Source: Tigriopus japonicus (lineage: Eukaryota; Arthropoda; Copepoda; Harpacticoida; Harpacticidae). From it: a stretch of 64,000 nt of DNA. The notes below the pieces were generated by a model. It saw only the letters and a list, made by a program, of their open reading frames with translations, did not search any database and was not told the DNA's origin. The translations under genes and the position numbers were made by a program. This document shows, one piece after another, positions 34,015 through 44,900 of the stretch. The stretch lies in contig JAAGOF010000055.1 in NCBI GenBank assembly GCA_010645155.1, positions 189,861-253,860 on the forward strand, read 5' to 3'. Each line of letters starts with the position of its first letter. Positions within the stretch are counted from its first letter, which is position 1.

Positions 34015-35113
34015 GATCTTTTTGGACTACAGAAGCTCATGAGTAGAGCTAAATATTTTAGGCACTGATTTTTGGCAAAATAGGCACATTTTAGGCAGGC
34101 AAAAATGTCATTTTACGCATTTTTTAGGCACTGCAAAAACTACAAACTGGGTGTGATGTTGTGGTTTTTTTTACTTTCAATTATTCAGCATAGCATGAAA
34201 TGAATTGACACTGAGAGTTTGTCGCAAATTTTCCTCAGTGAAACCCTGCCTTTAACCACTGAGTACGTGCTTGTACATGGAAAGGGATTGCTCCACTAGC
34301 ATAGATATAGGCGCGAAGCGCCTAGATTGCCAACCTTGAAGGTCCATCTATTGACGGATATTTGAAATTCGGTACCGAGATGGACTTAATCGGGTTTTTT
34401 TAAATCTCAGTGAATCAGAACTCTAGCACAGACATTTACAGATATGACAAACTGAGCTAAATGGGTGCTGTGTTTTGAAGGAAAAGTCATAGTTAGTTGT
34501 TGAAATGCATTCAGTTATTGCTGAAAAACAAGTATGTCTAAACTAGTTACTCAGAGCCATCTGCGTTCACAGCCACCAATCTTATTTCCACCTTCAAAGT
34601 TTGAAATAATTGATTTGATAAGATATTTTAAGACAATATCTTATTTCCAAATGAGGGGTTTGGCAGAAGGACTTTAATCATTTACGTGTCTAATTGTGTT
34701 TATTGCATAAATAAACAATGTAACCCTTAAGAAATGTCAGAACTCTAATTTGGAATTTGTTTTCTATAAAAACAAAATAGTACAAAAAAAAATGTGTTGT
34801 GGTGGAATCAGTTTTGGACATCCTAAGCTGAAATCTGGAAGGGTGGAAATTCAACAATTCTCCCCACATTTTTTATGTCTTCAGCAAGAAGTAGTCTTTT
34901 AAGACCTGGTAGTATGTCGTATCTGTTGATATCTATGAACTTGATATGTTGTGATCTTGCATGCATTGTGACGGAAGTGCAAAGTAAAAAATTCGTTTTG
35001 AAAAAAGACACATATCATATCGAGCTACCTGCTGTATCTTTTCAATTATGTCCGGTTTCAGAATGGTTCTCCGTCTGTGGGGGTGAAGTAGCGTCTAAAA
35101 GTTCCCTTGAAAA

Positions 35114-35191
35114 AGGTCCGGGAGGAGAATCGAACCTGGGACCTCTCTCACCATAGGAAACTGCGCTAACCACGACACCACGTTTCCTCCC
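35114..35191 (-). repeat. tRNA-like sequence (tRNA pseudogene or SINE head)
   Basis: The minus strand shows the D-arm-like TGGTGTCGTGGTTAGCGCAG and, at tRNA spacing, the B-box GGTCCCAGGTTCGATTCTCC. The T stem cannot pair (CCAGG against CTCCT), the A-box has a substitution, and no normal anticodon loop with U33 forms. It is therefore not an intact tRNA gene. A decayed tRNA or a tRNA-derived SINE is likely. Confidence 0.45.
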
Positions 35192-35821
35192 CATGTCTCC
35201 ACTGAGTTCGAAAAGTCATTTTGAAGTTCCAAAGATATTTGAGACCGATTTTGAGGTGAAGAGACAATGCTGCTTATGAAACCGAGTTGATATAAATAGG
35301 TCACAGGCCAAAAAGTGAAAACATTGAAAAAAACTGAAAGAATACTTAAAATAAAAGTTATGAAAAATTTATTCAACTAATTTTTAGGCACACTGAGGTG
35401 GACAATGATTCAAAGTATCGGAGAAATATATTTTGCCGTTCAATCTTCAACGACGATTTTCGAACACAATTCTCGAAGGACACAATCGGACTTTTTGAAC
35501 AAGGGCTCAGTAATTTTCGTCCATATTTCAGGTTCAGACAACCATGAGACTACCTTAGGAATATGTGAAAAGGTGTCATAAGTGACACTACATCAATTTT
35601 TGGCCCGTGACATAATAAACAAAACTCAGCTATACGTACGTGCGTATGTGCAGTATTGTCTCTTGGCCTCCAAATTGATCTCAAATGCCTTTGGAAGTGA
35701 AGAATGACTTCCTTTTTTTAACTATGTTTTTCTTTCCAGATAATTGACGTTACAGAAGCAAGAGCTGAGCATTGAGAGTACTTGAATCAAACTGAAATAA
35801 ATCAGGTTCATCTGGATGTCC

Positions 35822-35827
35822 TTTATT
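35822..35827 (-). terminator. GNL2: Polyadenylation signal for GNL2
   Basis: AATAAA on the minus strand, about 28 nt after the GNL2 stop codon, implying a very short 3' UTR. Confidence 0.6.
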
Positions 35828-35854
35828 AGAGAATGCGTAAAATTGGATTGATTA

Positions 35855-37417
35855 TCATTGGGGCGTTTCCTCCGTTGTCGTTGGAGTCTTTTGATCTGAG
35901 ATGGGGTTGTCACTTGATGTGACTTTCCCTTCTTCCCCTTTCACCGTCTTCTCGTCATCCTTGGCCTCAGTGACCTCAAACATACCGGATGCGGTGGTGA
36001 TGTTCTCGGCATCCTGTCCTTGACCCGGGGGCACACACCCGGGTGGTAATTTAAAGTACGGCAGTTTGCCTCTTTGAAAATCGTTCAACACCATCTTTGA
36101 AACGGCCACGAGATCGGGCTCGCCGCCCTTGAGTAGCTTTCCAGACTTGGTGGCCAATTTCTTGAGAAAATCTTCGGCATCGGTCCAAGGTGGAATGGCG
36201 TACGTTTTCTTGATGTGTTCAGGCTTGACAGTTTCTAACACGCTCTCGATATACTGGGTTGGATCACCTACCAGCTCGACACGTACCACACCCTTCAAAA
36301 CTTTGGCCACGTCCGAATCTTGTCCACTGGGATGAACCACGCCCGGACTGTCGATCAGATAGATCTTCTTCATCAGCTTGATGTATTGCCAGACTTTAGT
36401 TTCGCCGGCGATGGGAGCCACATTACAGACCTTTTTGCCCCGGAGGGCGTTGATGGCTGAGCTTTTGCCCACGTTGGGATAACCGATAAAACCGACCGAA
36501 ATTTGGTTGCTCTGGTTGCGGAATTTGGAAATCTGTCGAAGCAGACTATAGAGTGCGCCTTTGCCAAAGGGATTTCGAACCGAACCATGAAAAGCTAACG
36601 TGGGGTACTCTTCGTTGAGCAGATTAAGCCATTTTTGCGTAAGCCAAGGCGGAATCAGGTCGATCTTAGTCATGAGGAGGATCAATTGCTTGGTGGGTTT
36701 TTCTTTTTTGAGATATTGCTCAATTTGGTAAGATCGCGTGCCCAGCGGATCCCGGGCATCAATGACTTCAATGAGCACGTCTGAGCTGTCCACCACTTTG
36801 TAGAGCTCGTTCCAAATGCGTTTGCTTTGTCCAGCCGCAAAGATGTACTCGCGAGGACAATCCACCATATCCTGATCGGGCTCCTTCTTCAGTTCGCGTT
36901 GACTGACCACATTCACGTGTTCCAACAAGTCCGACACGTTTTGAAAGGCCAGTTTGGGTCGTTTTCGCGTAGCGCTCTTGCCGAACGTGCGCGAGAAATT
37001 GGTCTCCCGGATCATGGGCACCTGGCCCAAAGCGGCCGGCTTCTTATCTTCCAACATGCTCAAAGGCAACGACGTCTTCTTGAGGATCACTTGCGAGCTC
37101 TTCTGATCGGTCCCGCGGTCTTTCATGGTTTCGTGGTATTGTTGGAGCACCCGTTGCGAGATGGTCTTGGTGTTGGCGAACCAAGATCGTCCGGGCTCTA
37201 TTCTTGCTCGGGTGCCGCTCTCCACAAACGATTGGAAGGGCGCCTGCTTGATGATCTTGCCCTGGGCGTTTCGACGGGGCTTGGAGCACCGGTACATTTG
37301 CAATCGCTTGACCGTGCCCGCCGTTCGCCTTTGGCTCTGTCCACCCTTGCCCACGGCATCGTTCTTGCTTTTAGAATGCGAGCTCACGCTCAAACTGTGA
37401 TCCGATCCTTTGGCCAT
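35855..37417 (-). CDS. GNL2: Nucleolar GTP-binding protein 2 (GNL2 / NOG2 / NGP-1), single exon
   Basis: 520 residues from an ATG in an ideal context (ACCATGGCC) to a stop at 35855. Seen: an NGP1-type N-terminal domain (residues about 35-170, with [17 protein letters not shown] and [15 protein letters not shown]). It is followed by a circularly permuted GTPase domain of the YlqF/YawG family: [10 protein letters not shown], then G4 as TKID (250-253), then G1 GYPNVGKS (312-319), the G2 region GET and G3 DSPG (356-359). [19 protein letters not shown] and LLKGGEPD follow. The C-terminal tail is short, acidic and Thr/Glu-rich. Known: GNL2/Nog2 binds pre-60S ribosomal particles in the nucleolus and nucleus and licenses late maturation and export. 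The protein is shorter than the vertebrate form (about 730 residues) because the C-terminal extension is reduced. There is no intron. Intact motifs and a polyadenylation signal argue for a working gene rather than a retrocopy, though a retrocopy origin cannot be excluded. Confidence 0.96.
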   Translation of the reverse strand: MAKGSDHSLSVSSHSKSKNDAVGKGGQSQRRTAGTVKRLQMYRCSKPRRNAQGKIIKQAPFQSFVESGTRARIEPGRSWFANTKTISQRVLQQYHETMKDRGTDQKSSQVILKKTSLPLSMLEDKKPAALGQVPMIRETNFSRTFGKSATRKRPKLAFQNVSDLLEHVNVVSQRELKKEPDQDMVDCPREYIFAAGQSKRIWNELYKVVDSSDVLIEVIDARDPLGTRSYQIEQYLKKEKPTKQLILLMTKIDLIPPWLTQKWLNLLNEEYPTLAFHGSVRNPFGKGALYSLLRQISKFRNQSNQISVGFIGYPNVGKSSAINALRGKKVCNVAPIAGETKVWQYIKLMKKIYLIDSPGVVHPSGQDSDVAKVLKGVVRVELVGDPTQYIESVLETVKPEHIKKTYAIPPWTDAEDFLKKLATKSGKLLKGGEPDLVAVSKMVLNDFQRGKLPYFKLPPGCVPPGQGQDAENITTASGMFEVTEAKDDEKTVKGEEGKVTSSDNPISDQKTPTTTEETPQ

Positions 37418-38478
37418 GGTGCCGGCCGATGGTTAAACTCCGGGCGGCCCGATGACGGAGATCAGACCAAAGTCGGGTTTGGGGAATTGGGACTTGACTC
37501 GCACGAGGCACGTGTGTCCAGTTCGAGTCCAACCCAAATTTGTTGACAAAACAATCCATCAGGGTGACTGAAAACTCCGGTCCCTGGTCAAAACGAGTCC
37601 TATGGAGGACCCGTCGTCAGCTTTGAGACCAAGAGTCAATGGAATAATGATGACCGAATTCAACCAACGACATAAAATACACCCTTGTAAAAGCTTACTG
37701 TGGGACAAGTTTGATTTATTGATGACTTTGTAATCCAATCGAAATTGTACCCCTCGGACCGATTTGAAGCGAAATTACGCTAGGTTTATTCCCAAAGACA
37801 CGCAACTAGCCTTTTCGTTTCGCTGGAACGAGCTTTCTTTCTTTCCCCTGTTTTGATATTTCCGCTTCAGATCGACCTTAAACGTATGTTCAAAGTGAAC
37901 ATTCTATTTTTTCCTCGAACCCGTTAAGCCTTCAACTTGTCTAAGTTTATTCAAAACGACAAATGCTGGAATCAATTACTTAAGCTATTAAGTAGTTGTA
38001 AATTTAGCCCTCATTGTCCAGGACCCGAACGAATCAGATTGATGTACTACAGGCACAATTCTTTTTGTTATGAAAAAAGGGCCTACAGTATTTCGAAAGT
38101 GGCCCAGGCTCGAGCCATCCTTGGTGTAAGAAAGTGTGTATCTGGATCTCATCGTCAATTTCCCCAAATTCTCGGTTCATCAAATTTCTCAAATACTCTG
38201 TGCAAGGACCCTTGAGCTCAAGGGTCCTTGCTCTGTGTCAATAGTTCAATAGTGAGGACATTTCACACCAATCCTTCCTTATCTCTTATATATGTAAGTG
38301 CTTTTGCTTGAGGTTCGAAGACGCCTTTTTCACCACAATCATCATTTTATTTATGGAATTAACGTATGTGCAACTTAATAATTTTTTGCAAAAGTTGAAA
38401 GATAAAGCGTGTAAAGGGTGTTTAAAAAACAAAGTTGATGGAATATTAAATCATTTCTTCTATGTATACCATTAAGTC
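37418..38478. other. GNL2 upstream region
   Basis: This holds the GNL2 5' UTR and promoter region, then AT-rich sequence with a 30-bp perfect palindrome at 38202-38231. No gene is seen. Confidence 0.4.
38202..38231. repeat. 30-bp perfect palindrome
   Basis: GCAAGGACCCTTGAG is followed immediately by its exact complement, with no spacer. It could extrude as a cruciform or reflect a junction. It is not part of a recognised element. Confidence 0.8.
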
Positions 38479-38742
38479 CAGGGGTTGGCAACAGCTTTGG
38501 GTTCAAGGCCCACCAAATTTGACTTTGTGTTGTCAGTGGCCCTCCAAACAGATCCTGGTAGGTTCTTGGGCCCACGTAAATATCTACTATGAAAGAGCTC
38601 TGAGCCCACAAGTACAGCACTGGATGCTCTCGAGTCCGTTGTATTTTGGAATTTTCCACAGCTGGGGGATTTTCCACTGGGCCCACCAACGACCACCCTT
38701 GGGCCTTCATGTGGGCCCGGGCCCACCGGTTGCCGACCTCTG
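38479..38742. mobile_element. hAT-like miniature element, copy 1
   Basis: The ends CAGGGGTTGGCAAC and, on the complement, CAGAGGTCGGCAACC bound 264 bp that contain repeated GGCCCAC motifs. Candidate 8-bp duplications ATTAAGTC and GTCTAGTC agree at only five positions, so this copy looks old. It has no coding capacity. It is related to the element at 59731-59944 by its ends and the repeated GGGCCCAC word. Confidence 0.7.
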
Positions 38743-39473
38743 GTCTAGTCTAATGTTTTATGTTCATCCCAATAACTCAGATATCTTTTGCTATGTTTGT
38801 AACCAGAAAAAATACCTGAACCATACAGTTTAGCACACTTGCTCATGAGTCATATGTCAAATAACCAGAATCCTATAATTTGGACTCTGCTATGAAAGTC
38901 TTTCCCATATGGGAGTTAATATAAACGATTACAGTGCGACTTTCGAACGACTCAATTTTCGCTTGGATCTAAGTTATTTGTGGATATCCGTTTGTGGTAG
39001 TAAATGCAAACCAAGAAACCAGAATTAATTAATCGCCCAATGACAGTACGTATTCAAATGAAATGAGTCCCAGCCCCAACTTAGTGTTGTTTTTGATAAC
39101 GCCCCTTTGTCGTTATGAATTTTCAAGTTTGTCACATGAGGAGGGGTCCTTTCGCGAGTAGCAGATCTCTTTCGGCGACGGTTCAAGCGTTCACCTTCGT
39201 TGGCCTGGGAAAAGGGGGACGGACTGAAAAACTCGGACTTGGCGACAACTAGGAATGTCACAAGCCATCTCGACCAATGACATTCTTCTTGAGCTCTTGG
39301 CTGACCTCGTAGGCTTTTTCCTCCCCTCGAACTTCCGAGCTCAGTCAGTTCGTTGTTAGTTTGCCAGGAGAGCGTGTCTCGCTCGTCCCTTCTGCATCTT
39401 GATCATCATCCGTCTTGCTTGCCTTTCCCTTTACCATGTTCCAAGTCATCTAGGCCACACTCAGTCACCCAGT

Positions 39474-39496
39474 CACTCACTCACTCACTCACTCAC
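39474..39496 (+). repeat. (ACTC)n microsatellite
   Basis: Near-perfect tetranucleotide repeat, about six units. Confidence 0.85.
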
Positions 39497-39596
39497 ACCC
39501 ACACACATCTACACTAACTTGGGCACACTTGAAAGTTGCCTCGGTCTCACTCCCTCCTTCCCTCCCCTCTTTCTCTCCCCTGTATCTGGAGCTGCC

Positions 39597-39622
39597 GTTG
39601 TTGTTGTTGTTGTTGTTGTTGG
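39597..39622 (+). repeat. (TTG)n microsatellite
   Basis: About eight uninterrupted units. Confidence 0.9.
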
Positions 39623-41920
39623 TATTGTTGTGGCGGCTCTTCGTTTTCTTCTACTTCTTCTTCTCCTTTTCGTCAACGTCGTCCTCGGGTTTACCTCGAA
39701 CTGACAACGACAAAGGAGACCTCGGTCCTCAAGTCCCATGGAGGTCGATGAAAGCTTGGGTAACGGACAAGCAGACGTTTTTGTGCCGCCATCCTTACTT
39801 CCTCTGAGCTTATCTCTCGATGTCTCTGTCCTCTTTCACTGACTGCTCACCCAGCCAGCCGCCCACCCTGCCAACCAACCTTACCCATACATACATAACG
39901 TACATCTATCCATCCACGAATCCACCAATCCACCCACCGATCCAACCCGACGACAAACTTGCCTTCCTCGCGAAGGTGTCGCTCTTGTCAAGGCTTTTCC
40001 GTTCCTCGAGTTGGCCTTTTTTTGTGCTAAAAGGACTTGAATGGGGAGGGAAAAGGTCTCGGCGGCCTGGTTTCGTGTATTGACGACAGGTCACGGGACT
40101 TACGATTTGTTGGATACTCTCACACTCTCAACTGCAAACTTACGTACATGCACAAGAACCAGGGACCACACTTTTCGTCGCCGTCGTCTTCGGGTTGGTC
40201 ATGATGGTAAAAGGAAGAGTAGAAGAAGAGGAAGCAAAAGCAGAAGCAGATATGACGATGAGCTTGGCGACAAGGCTCTTGGCTTCCGTCCTTTCGTCCT
40301 TCTTTTCATCTCCCCTCCAAAGTCTCGGTAGAGTTGGCCAACAGCATGTTTCGACAAGTCCTCCAAGCTGCCTCGGTCCTTGGCTGTATTGCGATTGACG
40401 TGCATGTGCCTTTGAGGGTGAGTCAGAGCGAGAGAGAAAGAGAAAGAGTCTCCGCAACCTTGGCTTGGTCGAGGAAAAAGACCACTTTGACGACATGCCT
40501 GGTAGCTTGGAAATGGAAAGAAGTGAGGATGTGTGGAAAAGAGTGAAGGAGAGGACATCAACAATGGTCGTCGCGTTCGTTCCCAATGGCACGGAGAGGG
40601 TGACGGTGGTGGTGTGGTGAGGGTCGCCGCGTTGCACAACTTCCCAAGAACCAACGACAAAGCCAGGCCAAGAAGGTGGGGAATATCTGATGTGGGAAGA
40701 GAGCGACGAAGAAGAAGAACAAGCTTGGGGACACGGATGGTCCAGCTTTCTCGAACCCCATTGGAGGAGACGATAGCCTTTTAGCTTGAAGTGGGCCAAA
40801 GCCATTGAAGGAACTATGACCATGGTCTACCACCACACTTTGTTTGTCTTCGATTTTAACCTCGTGTATATTTTATCACTATATGTTCCCATGGTAGTGG
40901 ATGAGAGACATTTCGCCTCAATAGGAAGTTCCAAGTTGCAAAATCTTAGCTCCCATGAGCTCTTAAGAAGAGTCATGGATTTGATTCCCTCGTCTTTTTG
41001 ATTCTTTTCCATCAATAGAACATTTACCCATTCATTTTCTATGCATAATCATATTAGTGCTAAGATTTGGACCCGAGAAGGCCGCTCCTTGAAGTGCCGA
41101 ACTACAAATAAGAATTAGGAGGTCTTGTTCGATCGAACCGAAGAAGAAGGATTCGTTCGAGGATCGAGAGAGCATACTTACGTACTATATTGTATGTACA
41201 GCCAGGGCGATTTGGACTAGGATTCGGGGAACAGTAGTGAACACTCACGTAGAGGAAGGAGCCACTGAAAAGCGGCTTGAAAATCGCCGAAACGCGAGGG
41301 GTATTTTTTCCCCGAGGTACTACTTCAACAAGAAGAAGAGGCACATCTGAGAGAAGAAGGAGGAGAAAGAGAGCCTAACAGAGGAGACGAACGACTGTGT
41401 AGGATTTTCTTGTGGCTCGTATGCATCAGTGTTTTGGAGGAGGAATTTCCTTGACGTCTTCTTGATATTTCCCTCTTTTCTCACTCTTTCGCACAACGAG
41501 CAGCGAATTAAGTCGTCGTCCTGGCATTGGTCTTTTCGCTCTTGTTGTTATTCTTCTTCTTATCCTCTTTCTTTCCTCTTACGTTGTTCCTTCATTAAAT
41601 TGCCGGGATCAGGCCAGAACATGCCAAAGTAGGAGAAGAAGAGAACGAAGAAGATTCCTTGATTCAATTAATTCATAAAGATCCATTAGCGACGGAAGCA
41701 TTGGCTCCTCTTCTTGACTGACTCGGCACCACCCTTGGGTGATGGTATCAGAAACTTTCGGACTTCGACCTCTCAAAACGATAGTCTTGGTCTTTCATCT
41801 TGGGTTGATCCTGAATCAAAGTGCCAATCTCAAAACACGGTAACCAATCAGGCGTGGTGAGGTAGTGCAAGTGTCTAAATTTGTGATTCGTGTTTGTGTA
41901 AATAGCATTTCGTGACAACA

Positions 41921-44900
41921 ATGATAACCTCGTCGCCCCATGGAGGATCTAGTGGAACAGACACTCCACCCTCCGGGTGCGTCCCACCATTAGCCCCCAA
42001 TAGTAATAACGGGGCCAAGAACAATCCCGACCAATTGAAGCAGTTCACGCACCAAATGGCCGAGCTGATGAATTCCTGGTCCCGATCTCAGGCCGTGGCT
42101 GCAGCCGGAATGACCATGCATTCTCCGGGGAGTAACGGTGCCACGCCCCCGGCAAGTCTATTAGATCCGAGGCTCAGCTACTCGTTGCGTGCGGCAGCTG
42201 TGGCCGCAGCAGCCGCATCAAACTACACTAGTGGCAACGGGCCCGTGTCGAGTCGGCCCCATGTCGGTGGAACCCGCTTTGGCTACCAACTTCCTTCGAG
42301 CAACGTAAGTGTCCATCTGGCTGGAAAACCCTTCAGAGTATTTTTTACCCCCATATGTTCCTTGTCAGGGTTAAATCTCTTCTTGTCAAGCGAAATGAAA
42401 ACATATATGAGAAGGGGTTAACTAGCTGAAAGCCACCTCCACGGACGGGTGGAATGAATGTCTGTACGGTGCGTCGTGTGTCTCTCCATTGCCTATAGTT
42501 CATCGTTTAACCCCGTCTATCCCTGTTTTCCTGTGTATGTAATGGTTGTTGTTCTTGGTCTTGGGTTCATTTTGTCCCGCTATTCGTTTGTTCCTTCTTT
42601 GGGCTTCCGCATTGCCTGTCTCGCTCGGGTCCGTTCCCCTTCCCTGGAGCATCATCCTCATGGGAAATCATATCACACGCCCAGGCATTCCAAGTTCCTC
42701 CCGAATGGTTGGAACAAAGGGGACATGTTCCATGTAAATTGGCTGCTTATTGAATTTGGAATTGTCAAACGATCCCGTGAAAGGGTTGTTCATATGGCCC
42801 TGTAAGCCTATTCCATCCCTAGGGCTCTCCCTGGTTGTCGTTCGCTCGTCTGTGATGAAGATTTACGCGATTATTGGTACCCTCTTTCTTTCCACCCATC
42901 CATCCTTCCATCCATCCATTCATAGATCCCAGCTTGTCCGAAAATCAAATTTCATTTGAAAGTTCAAAGAAACATATTTGGCATATTCTCCCAGAGAAAT
43001 TCTGGAATCTCTTTTGATGTTCTTTCAGAATGTTGTTTGGCACGGATCATCATGGAAGATCCAGGCGCTTTCTCTTTTTTACATCAAAACACCTTAAAAA
43101 AAATGCAGTATTTATTTTTATGAAGGAGACAATGTCAATTATTGAAGAAGCTTTTCATTCATTCATTGATTGACAAAGGACAAGGGCATCTGATTTCATT
43201 GGGATTAATAGCAGTTGGTGCTACGGATGCCAGACCTGCTCTCCTTGCTTCATTACCACTCTCGTTACCACGACTTCGTAAGTCGAAGCTAGTGATGCTG
43301 TTCTACCAGAACGTACAAACTGTATAAAATGTAGAACGAAGACGATCGTAGTTTGTAGGATGTTTTTTGATGGATCTCTCGCCTTGCTCTGAAATGGCAA
43401 TTAATCTTGACAAAGTTGAAGATGTGTATTTCTGCACAAGGGAAATGAAATGAAATACGAGTCTGAAATCCATCCCAAACAGTTGTCATTTAGACTCATC
43501 TCAAAATTCTAATTGAAAAAGTTTCCATTCAATTGGAATGATTTACTGAACGAGGGTCTTTTCTTGCCTTTACACTAAACAGTTGTAGGGGAAAAAAAAG
43601 ATGGAAATTTGGAATCTAGTGACATATTTCAATCTCGAAATGGAAAGAAGCCGCAACTACGATGACGAGAAAAAGTCAGGTGGTGGTGGTTGTAGTAGTA
43701 CGTAGTTGTGTTTGGACAATGCCATTAGCAGACATTATTGATGGAAACAACAATAATAGCAACAACAACAACAACCCCAGGAGCAGCAATAGCAGTAGCT
43801 TGTACACCCTGAGCTCCTCTTTCTCTGCTCCATTTTCGTGTTTGATACATGACTGATCGGAGAAGGCAAAAAAGCTGACATTTGGCTGTGTTTTTCTCTC
43901 CTTCCCTTGCTCCATCAGCACCAACAGTACTTACTTGCCTTCATCCCTGCCTCATTCCTACCACTATTACTGATCCTCATCATCTTTCTCCTCCTCTTCG
44001 CCCAAAACACAAGAATAAATTGTTTTGTTCGTCCACGCAGAAGATATTAGAACACCACGGCGATGATAATGGTTCGCGAGGTTTGATTGCGATTATTTCT
44101 CTGACTTCCATCCACTTTTTGGTCCCAGACTTGAGGTTTGTTCCCCTCTCTCGCTAAGGGTGAGTTGTTTCGTCCCCTTTCGCGCAACCCAAGTGGAAAT
44201 GTCCAAAAGTGAGATGTGAAATGGGGAAGCACTTATTGTGGGTTTTGCCTTTTTTGGGCCCGTTTTACTCCACAGTGGTCTAGTCTAAGAGATCCTCCCT
44301 CACACATTAGAAGCAACCATCGTCTCGACGGCGAAGGGGGAGTGTTCCATAAAGCATCAACGAATTTGGAGAAATGAGATGGTTAGACGTAAGAGCAAGA
44401 AGTCAAGCTGACATAGAAACAAAAGGTCCGTGTCCACCCACCAAGCCTTCCTTCTATCGGGTCCAAAGAAATGTAGAACAATACTCTATTGAGCTTTCAC
44501 AAACTTGGACTAAATGTCCCTCAAATTGCGATTCGAGCTTTGAATTGTGATTGAACCAACGAGTATTAAATTGGCAAACATTTTTGGCATATCCTTGAGG
44601 GTCTTCTCTCGTTGGCTAAAACGCTACCTTGTCTCAGAGACACTTCGTCCGTTATCGAGGTCCAAGACTTGGTGGTGGGCCAAGTAAGTGTCCTAAGCCA
44701 CAAAAAATGGACCATCAAGATTGCTTAGACACCATGTAAACATTCCCAATCAGCAGTGCTCCGTCGTCGTGAATTGCGTCCCTCCCTCTCTTTCCTGTCT
44801 TCCTACCCCATTCAAACATTCTCGTGAGAGGAGTCTCATCCAAGTCATGGCTAAACATGGGCTCCAAGACAAAGCATTCTATAAGATTGAACTGACAAAG

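Larger units (their letters stand above)
33736..35821. other. Region between the transposon block and GNL2
   Basis: This contains dispersed-repeat copy 2 (33895-34014), a possible solo hAT-like end at 34044 (TAGAGCTAAATATTTTAGGC, with TTTTAGGCAC repeated nearby), and a tRNA-like segment (35114-35191). No gene is seen. Confidence 0.45.
38743..41920. other. Upstream region of the 41.9-kb gene
   Basis: CT-, GT- and CA-rich sequence with microsatellites, including (ACTC)n at 39474-39496 and (TTG)n at 39597-39622. It is probably promoter and 5' UTR of the plus-strand gene that starts at 41921. A 227-codon minus-strand frame at 40140-40823 is low complexity and judged spurious. Confidence 0.4.

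Noticed and set aside
40140..40823. 227-codon minus-strand frame upstream of the 41.9-kb gene
   Set aside because: Low-complexity Ser/Thr/His-rich composition from CT/GT-rich DNA, no domain and no splice context. Treated as a chance frame.
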